Assembly (NCBI GenBank): GCA_964249405.1
Contig: CAXUBX010000093.1
Span: forward strand, 1-11,554
Length of the DNA: 11,554 nucleotides
Origin: CAXTPV01 sp964249405
GTDB taxonomy: Bacteria > Pseudomonadota > Alphaproteobacteria > Acetobacterales > Acetobacteraceae
Direction: 5' to 3'
In this document: one piece after another, positions 7,324-11,554 of the stretch
Numbering within the stretch: position 1 is the stretch's first letter
Layout of the letters: each line of letters starts with the position of its first letter
The notes under the pieces: model-generated
What the model saw: the letters and a program-made list of their open reading frames with translations, nothing else
Told to the model about the DNA's origin: nothing
The model's database searches: none
Made by a program: the position numbers and the translations under genes

Positions 7324-8256
7324 ATGAAGATCTCGGTGGTCGGCATGGGTGCGGTCGGCACGGGGGTCGCCGGCTCGCTCATGGTGATGCCCGAGGTGGA
7401 CGAGATCGTCTGCCTCAACCGCACCCGGGCGAAGGCCGAAGGCGAGGTGCTCGACCTCCTGCACACCACGTCGTTCACCTACGCCAGGAATCCGGTGATC
7501 CGGGCGGGCGAGCACGCCGATCTCGCCGGGAGCGACATCGTGGTGGTGGCGGCCGGCGCCCAGATCGCCGCCGGCCAGACGCGCGACGATCTCCTGCATG
7601 CCAACCACGACATCGTGCGCGCCCTGATGCCGGCGCTCGACCGCCACGCGCCGGTCGCGATCCTGCTCGTCGTCACCAACCCGGTCGATGTCGTGACCCA
7701 GCTGATGCTGCGGCATTCCGGGTTCCCGAGGCAGCGGGTGATCAGCCTCGGCACGGTGGTCGACACGGCGCGCCTGATGCGGATCCTGAGCGACCGGATC
7801 GGCATCGATCCGAAGAACATCTTCGGCTACGTGCTCGGCGACCACAGCGAGACCGCGTTCATCCCGTGGAGCATCTGCAACGTCTGCGGGATGGACATCG
7901 ACACCTACTGTCGCCTGAACGACCTTCCGGTGCTCGACCGGGCCGCGATCCGGCGCGAGACGACGGAGGCGGGGATGGCGATCCTCAGCCGGAAGGGCAA
8001 CACCAACCACGGCATCGGCGCGAGCGTCTGCCGCATCGTGCGCGCCATCATCGGTGACGAGAAATCGGTGCTGCCGGTCGGCACGTTGCTGACCGGCGAA
8101 TACGGGGTCGCGGACACGGTCATGAGCGTCCCTTGCGTCATCGGCCGCGGCGGCGTCGAGCGCGTGCTGCGCTACGCCTTCACGTCGGCCGAGATGGGCG
8201 AGCTGCACGCCTCCGAGCGGCACCTCCGACAGCTCCTGGACCTTGCCGGTTGCTGA
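7324..8256 (+). CDS. Lactate/malate dehydrogenase superfamily enzyme (atypical 2-hydroxyacid dehydrogenase)
   Basis: The 310-residue protein has the full LDH/MDH architecture: the Rossmann motif GMGAVG near residue 7, then the mobile-loop motif GQTRDDL with catalytic R87. N119 of TNPVD, D147 and R150 in VVDTAR, proton-relay H174 in LGDHSET and T227 in KGNTNHGIG follow. The specificity position (Gln102 in lactate, Arg in malate dehydrogenase numbering) is I81, suggesting a hydrophobic 2-oxoacid side chain, as in hydroxyisocaproate-type enzymes. The end of the second beta strand reads CLNRTR: N32 followed by R33 replaces the aspartate that normally selects NAD, so NADP use is possible. It should interconvert some 2-oxoacid and L-2-hydroxyacid in the cytosol. 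It lies 66 bases after the DUF4239 gene; I see no convincing promoter or ribosome-binding site, but the start is clear because the Rossmann fold begins at once. Confidence 0.85.
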   Translation: MKISVVGMGAVGTGVAGSLMVMPEVDEIVCLNRTRAKAEGEVLDLLHTTSFTYARNPVIRAGEHADLAGSDIVVVAAGAQIAAGQTRDDLLHANHDIVRALMPALDRHAPVAILLVVTNPVDVVTQLMLRHSGFPRQRVISLGTVVDTARLMRILSDRIGIDPKNIFGYVLGDHSETAFIPWSICNVCGMDIDTYCRLNDLPVLDRAAIRRETTEAGMAILSRKGNTNHGIGASVCRIVRAIIGDEKSVLPVGTLLTGEYGVADTVMSVPCVIGRGGVERVLRYAFTSAEMGELHASERHLRQLLDLAGC

Positions 8257-8292
8257 CGCCCGCATCTCCGCCGTCGTGGCGCCGGATCGGAT

Positions 8293-8325
8293 TTTGTTGT
8301 AACGGGACGTGAGTTTGTTGTAACG
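8293..8325 (+). repeat. Two perfect direct 12-mers, 21 bp apart, upstream of the small-protein gene
   Basis: TTTGTTGTAACG occurs at 8293-8304 and again at 8314-8325, a period of 21 bp or two helical turns. Both copies would face the same side of the DNA. Each contains a short hyphenated dyad, GTT-GT-AAC. The stretch is strikingly AT-rich for this genome. It lies 33-65 bases before the ATG at 8358 and could be a tandem activator or repressor site, a promoter, or both: TGTAAC at 8319-8324 resembles a -10 box. No known regulator is assigned. Confidence 0.6.
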
Positions 8326-8357
8326 TCGGCCGGTCGCCTCCAGAAGGTAACGGCACG

Positions 8358-8699
8358 ATGTCCATTGCCACGACGCCGCAGGCGCCCGTTCCCTCCCCGG
8401 CTCGATCAATCGGCCGGCTCGCTCGCCTCTGGCGAGCGGTCGCGGGAAGCGACATCGAGACGAGCCTCGATCACGAGGACCGTCTCTACGTGGCAGGGTT
8501 CGCGGCGGGCGAGAACGGCGAGGACGGCTCCGCCGCCGGGCTCGACGGGCACGATGCCCTGGTCTGGGCGGCCGGATATGCGGCCGGTGCCGCGGGCGGT
8601 GACGACACGGGACCGGGGCGCCGCACAGGGCTGCTCGGATCGATGGCGGTGCTGCGATCGGACGCGACGTTCGGCGGCCGGATCGCCCTCGGCGCCTGA
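8358..8699 (+). CDS. Small protein of unknown function with an RMF/CrpP-like Gly-aromatic pattern
   Basis: This 113-residue protein is not confidently recognised. The N-terminus (1-33) is Pro/Arg-rich with a short amphipathic SIGRLARLWRAVAG stretch. The centre is acidic and carries two similar blocks, VAGFAAGENG (45-54) and WAAGYAAGAAG (70-80). The pattern G-F/Y-x-A-G-x-x-G, then about 15 residues, then W-x-x-G-aromatic is close to that of ribosome modulation factor and CrpP-type proteins (GYQAGIAG...WLGGW in E. coli RMF). However, the CPY motif is missing and the block is acidic rather than basic. AGAAGG at 8342-8347, ten bases from the ATG, is a fair ribosome-binding site, and the upstream tandem repeat suggests its own regulation. 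It converges on the aldolase gene 25 bases away. Codon use resembles the neighbours, which supports it being real. Confidence 0.65.
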   Translation: MSIATTPQAPVPSPARSIGRLARLWRAVAGSDIETSLDHEDRLYVAGFAAGENGEDGSAAGLDGHDALVWAAGYAAGAAGGDDTGPGRRTGLLGSMAVLRSDATFGGRIALGA

Positions 8700-8724
8700 A
8701 TCCCCTGCCGGCCGAAACGACGCG

Positions 8725-9813
8725 TCAGCACGGTTCCGCCGCGGCGACCAGGCGTCGAACGAGCTGTACGATCTCCTCGTCGGCAAGATCATCCGTCGCC
8801 TCGCCGACCGAGACCTCGGCGATCGCGAACCCCGGGTGTCCGGTCCTGGCAAGCCGCCCGAACAGCCAGACCCCGGTCTGCTCCGCCAGCGCGAGATGCG
8901 CGCGGTCCAGCGCCTCGGGCGAACCCGGCAGCAGGAGATGGAAGGCGTTCGTCTGCGGCACCTCGGGGACGATCGCGACGCCCGGCACGCGCGCGAGCGA
9001 GGCGGCGAGGCCGCGCGCGCGATCCCACCATTCCTGCATCCGCGGCAGGCGTCGCGCCAACCCGTCGCGAGCGGACACGACGAACGGGAACGCGGTCATC
9101 AGCGCGCCGCAATGGCGGGCATGCCAGACACGCGCTTCGGCGATCATGTCGCGCGGGCCTGCGAGCACCGCCCCGCCGAGGCCACCGAGACCCTTGTAGA
9201 ACGAGACGTAGACGCTGTCGGCGAGGCCCGCGATCTCGCCGAGCGGGCGCGCGTAGAACGGCTGCGCCTCCCAGAGCCGGGCGCCGTCGAGATGGAGCCG
9301 GGCGCCGTGGTCGCGGGTCCATGTGGCAATGGCGGCAAGCTCGTCCCACGGGGGGAGGAGGTGGCCCGCACGCCGGAGCGGCAGCTCCACGACGACGACG
9401 CCGAGCGTTTCGTGCTCGGCCTCCAGGTCGCGGACGGTGAACGGCGCGAACGAGCTGCCGACGCGAATGCCACGGAGCGGGTGCAGACGCTCGAATGCGT
9501 TCCGCTCATCCTCCGCGATGTGGCTTCTCGGATGGAGTGCGATCGAGCGTCGCCCGCTGCGGTCCGACCAGGTCCGGAGCGCCGCCTGCTGGGCGACGAC
9601 GCCCTTGGCGATGAAGACCGCATCCTCCTTGCCGAGCAGGAGGGCGGTCTCGCGTTCCAGCGCCGCGATGTTCTCGCCCTCGCCATAGCGATCGGGCGGG
9701 CGCTCGGCATAGGGCGACGCGGCGAGCTCGGCCAGCGTGTCGCGAACCGATCGCGGCCGATGGCCCGTGAGCGCCCTCGTGCAGCGCGCGCGGACCGCGT
9801 CCCGATCCGTCAT
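8725..9813 (-). CDS. Threonine aldolase / beta-eliminating lyase family protein (PLP-dependent)
   Basis: The 362-residue product is a fold-type I PLP enzyme of the low-specificity L-threonine aldolase group, which cleaves L-threonine or allo-threonine to glycine and acetaldehyde. Evidence is the PDRYGEGENIAALE block near residues 40-55, typical of the family. Next come LGKEDAVFIAKGVVAQQAAL, the PLP-binding aspartate D176 in HLDGARLW, and the Schiff-base lysine K207 in SFYKGLGGLGG. The SFYKGLGG form differs from the SKGLGAPVGS motif of classical LtaE, so this is a divergent subgroup and the exact substrate is uncertain. The start is the ATG whose complement lies at 9811-9813, sharing ATGA with the stop of pepN. 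The open frame extends further upstream, but that part is antisense-frame noise inside pepN. Coupling to an aminopeptidase gene would fit amino-acid salvage. Confidence 0.83.
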   Translation of the reverse strand: MTDRDAVRARCTRALTGHRPRSVRDTLAELAASPYAERPPDRYGEGENIAALERETALLLGKEDAVFIAKGVVAQQAALRTWSDRSGRRSIALHPRSHIAEDERNAFERLHPLRGIRVGSSFAPFTVRDLEAEHETLGVVVVELPLRRAGHLLPPWDELAAIATWTRDHGARLHLDGARLWEAQPFYARPLGEIAGLADSVYVSFYKGLGGLGGAVLAGPRDMIAEARVWHARHCGALMTAFPFVVSARDGLARRLPRMQEWWDRARGLAASLARVPGVAIVPEVPQTNAFHLLLPGSPEALDRAHLALAEQTGVWLFGRLARTGHPGFAIAEVSVGEATDDLADEEIVQLVRRLVAAAEPC

Positions 9814-11554
9814 CGGCCGAGGCTGCGGGTCACCATCTCGGTGGTGCCCCGGCTCAGGCCCGGGCGGGCGATCAGGCTCCGGAGAACGTCGCGCATCGCG
9901 TCCGCCCGCCCCGCGTCGAAGCGTCCCCAGGTGCCGAGCGGCGTCACCACCCGGGCCGCGACCTGGCTGTTGATCCCGTCGAGCCTGCCGATCGTCTCGG
10001 CGAGCAGCGCGTAGCCCTCGCCTGACCGGTCGTGGAAGCGGATCCGGTTGCCCGTGAACGACCCGAGCAGGGCATAGACGCGGTTCGGATTGCCGAGATG
10101 AAAATCCGGGTGGCCGAGGAGCGCGCGCACGCGCTCGAGCGTATCGCGCCGCTTCGAGCCCGCCTGGATCGCGAACCATTTGCCGAGCACGAGGTCGTCA
10201 TCGCGGAACCGCGCATGGAACGAGGCGAGCGCCGCATCGCGCTGATCGCCTTCCTGGTCGGCGAGGATCGCGAGCGCGGCGAGGCGATCGGTCATGGTTC
10301 CCGCCGCTTCGAACTGGCGTCGGACCAGCGCGAGGGCCTGCTCGTTTCCGGTCATCGCGAGAAGGGACAGGCAGGCGTTCCTGAGCGCGCGGCGTCCGGA
10401 CGCGCCGGGACCGATATCGGCGTCGTCCGCCGGGCTCCGCGCGGCAAGGCGATCGTGGATCGCGAGCAACCTGTCTCCGAGCAGCTCGCCGAGTGATGCG
10501 CGGGCGCTCTCGCGCACGCGATGGATGCCGTCCACGTCGTCGACCGGCATGCGCTCACCGAGCGAGGCCTCGCCGGGAAGTCCGAGCCCGGTCGCGACGA
10601 AGGCGGGATCGTCCTCGGCGCCGAGGAGAAGGGCGGCCTGCGCCTCGACGACCCCGGCGTCGAGCGGCGGCACGACGCCGGTCTCGGCCAGCGCGGCGAC
10701 GGCATCGAGCAGACAGGCCGCCGCGTGACCCTGGCCGGCATCCCAGCGATTGAACGGATCGGGATCGTGGGCCGCGAGAACGCGGAGCTGCGCCGGCGTG
10801 AGGCCTGCAAGCTTCACGGGGGCGGAGAAGCCGCGGAACAGCGACGGCACCGGCGGCGCGTCGATGTCCTCGAACACGAAGTCCTGCGACCGCTTCTCGA
10901 GCAGGAGGGTGCGCGTCCGGCCTTCCGCCGGCGCCTCGCCTTCGAGGCGAAGCGGGAGCACGCGGCCGTCGAGGCCCAGCAGACCGCAGGCGACCGGAAT
11001 CACCAGCGGCGGCGCGTCGTCACGGTTCGCGATCGCCTGGCGGAGCGACAGCGTGTAGCGGCGCGACGCCGCGTCGTGATGGCCGGACGCGGTGACGGTC
11101 GGCGTGCCCTTGGTCGAGTACCATCGGCGGAAGCGCCCGAGGTCGACGCCGGACGCGTCCTCCATCGCGCGCACGAAATCCTCGATGGTGACCGCCTGGT
11201 TGTCGTGCCGCCCGATGTAGAGATCCATGCCGCGGCGGAAGGCCGGCCTGCCGATGATGGTCTCGATCATGCGGACCAGCTCGGCGCCCTTCCGGTAGAC
11301 GGTCGCGGTGTAGAAATTGTTGATCTCGACATAGCTCTCCGGGCGCACCGGATGGGCGAGCGGACCGGCATCCTCGACGAACTGGCCGGCCCGCAGACCG
11401 CGGACCTCGTCGATGCGCTTCACGGCCGGGCTACCCTGGTCGGCCATGAACTCCTGGTCGCGGTAGACGGTGAGACCTTCCTTCAGCGAGAGCTGGAACC
11501 AGTCGCGGCAGGTGACGCGATTGCCGGTCCAGTTGTGGAAGTATTCGTGCGCGA
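9810..11554 (-). CDS. pepN: Aminopeptidase N, C-terminal two thirds (5' end outside window)
   Basis: This zinc metallopeptidase of the M1 family removes N-terminal residues from peptides in the cytosol. About 580 residues are visible; E. coli PepN has 870. Reading in frame to the window edge, the first residues are AHEYFHNWTGNRVTCRDWFQ, containing the zinc motif HEYFH. The third ligand glutamate follows 18 residues later, in SLKEGLT. The catalytic tyrosine lies in NNFYTATVYRKGAE, followed by FRRWYSTKGTPTV, the start of the middle beta domain and the helical C-terminal domain. An ATG at 11447 is internal and is not the start: conserved coding sequence continues upstream of it. The N-terminal domain and the GAMEN substrate motif must lie beyond the window. 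The stop overlaps the start of the aldolase gene by four bases (ATGA). Confidence 0.97.
   Translation of the reverse strand, partial: AHEYFHNWTGNRVTCRDWFQLSLKEGLTVYRDQEFMADQGSPAVKRIDEVRGLRAGQFVEDAGPLAHPVRPESYVEINNFYTATVYRKGAELVRMIETIIGRPAFRRGMDLYIGRHDNQAVTIEDFVRAMEDASGVDLGRFRRWYSTKGTPTVTASGHHDAASRRYTLSLRQAIANRDDAPPLVIPVACGLLGLDGRVLPLRLEGEAPAEGRTRTLLLEKRSQDFVFEDIDAPPVPSLFRGFSAPVKLAGLTPAQLRVLAAHDPDPFNRWDAGQGHAAACLLDAVAALAETGVVPPLDAGVVEAQAALLLGAEDDPAFVATGLGLPGEASLGERMPVDDVDGIHRVRESARASLGELLGDRLLAIHDRLAARSPADDADIGPGASGRRALRNACLSLLAMTGNEQALALVRRQFEAAGTMTDRLAALAILADQEGDQRDAALASFHARFRDDDLVLGKWFAIQAGSKRRDTLERVRALLGHPDFHLGNPNRVYALLGSFTGNRIRFHDRSGEGYALLAETIGRLDGINSQVAARVVTPLGTWGRFDAGRADAMRDVLRSLIARPGLSRGTTEMVTRSLGR

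Noticed and set aside
8270..8300. GC stem (CGCC-GTCGT-GGCG) followed by ATTTTGTT as a terminator of the dehydrogenase gene
   Set aside because: The stem is only four base pairs and the T-rich part is separated by about nine bases and belongs to the direct repeat.
6415..8409. A 664-codon open frame on the minus strand opposite the DUF4239 and dehydrogenase genes
   Set aside because: It is very rich in Arg, His, Asp and Pro with no recognisable domain, and spans two well-supported genes plus intergenic DNA; this is the usual antisense frame of GC-rich coding sequence.
8365..10014. A 549-codon plus-strand open frame running through the aldolase gene
   Set aside because: It overlaps the small-protein gene in another frame and is antisense to a PLP enzyme with intact D176 and K207; composition is shadow-like.

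Overview
The window is dense, gene-rich chromosomal DNA of high GC content (about 70% by eye, G/C at most third codon positions). It looks like an alphaproteobacterium, most plausibly from a Rhodospirillales/Acetobacterales-type lineage. This is inferred from the alphaproteobacterial look of the SdhC/D/A/B, Asd and PepN proteins, the sdhC-sdhD-sdhA-sdhB order and the adjacency of asd to sdhC; no rRNA or other taxonomic marker is present. I see no tRNA, rRNA, CRISPR array, insertion sequence or attachment site, and no gene-free stretch over about 100 bases.

Layout: asd (aspartate-semialdehyde dehydrogenase, lysine/threonine/methionine branch) is first. A 66-base gap follows, holding a plausible promoter, a 12-bp perfect palindrome and a strong GGAGG ribosome-binding site. 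It leads into sdhCDAB, the complete succinate dehydrogenase (complex II). The same strand continues with three less familiar genes: a Cys-based protein tyrosine/dual-specificity phosphatase, a PAPS-dependent sulfotransferase and a four-helix DUF4239 membrane protein. These three are joined by two four-base GTGA stop/start overlaps, so they are probably translated as one unit, possibly as the tail of the sdh transcript. After another 66 bases comes a lactate/malate dehydrogenase-fold enzyme that carries neither the usual lactate nor the usual malate specificity residue and lacks the usual NAD-selecting aspartate. A 101-base gap with two perfect AT-rich 12-mers spaced 21 bp apart then precedes a small 113-residue protein whose Gly/aromatic spacing recalls ribosome modulation factor/CrpP-type proteins.

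The right end is on the minus strand: pepN (aminopeptidase N, cut by the window edge just before its zinc motif) overlaps by four bases a PLP-dependent threonine-aldolase/beta-eliminating-lyase family gene. This pair converges on the small-protein gene.

Most of the window is core metabolism: TCA cycle and respiration, amino-acid biosynthesis, peptide turnover. The points that merit a second look are the phosphatase-sulfotransferase-DUF4239 cassette behind sdhB, the atypical 2-hydroxyacid dehydrogenase, the small RMF-like protein with its tandem-repeat upstream region, and an Asn replacing a conserved His in SdhC. I found no evidence for a defence system or mobile element here.
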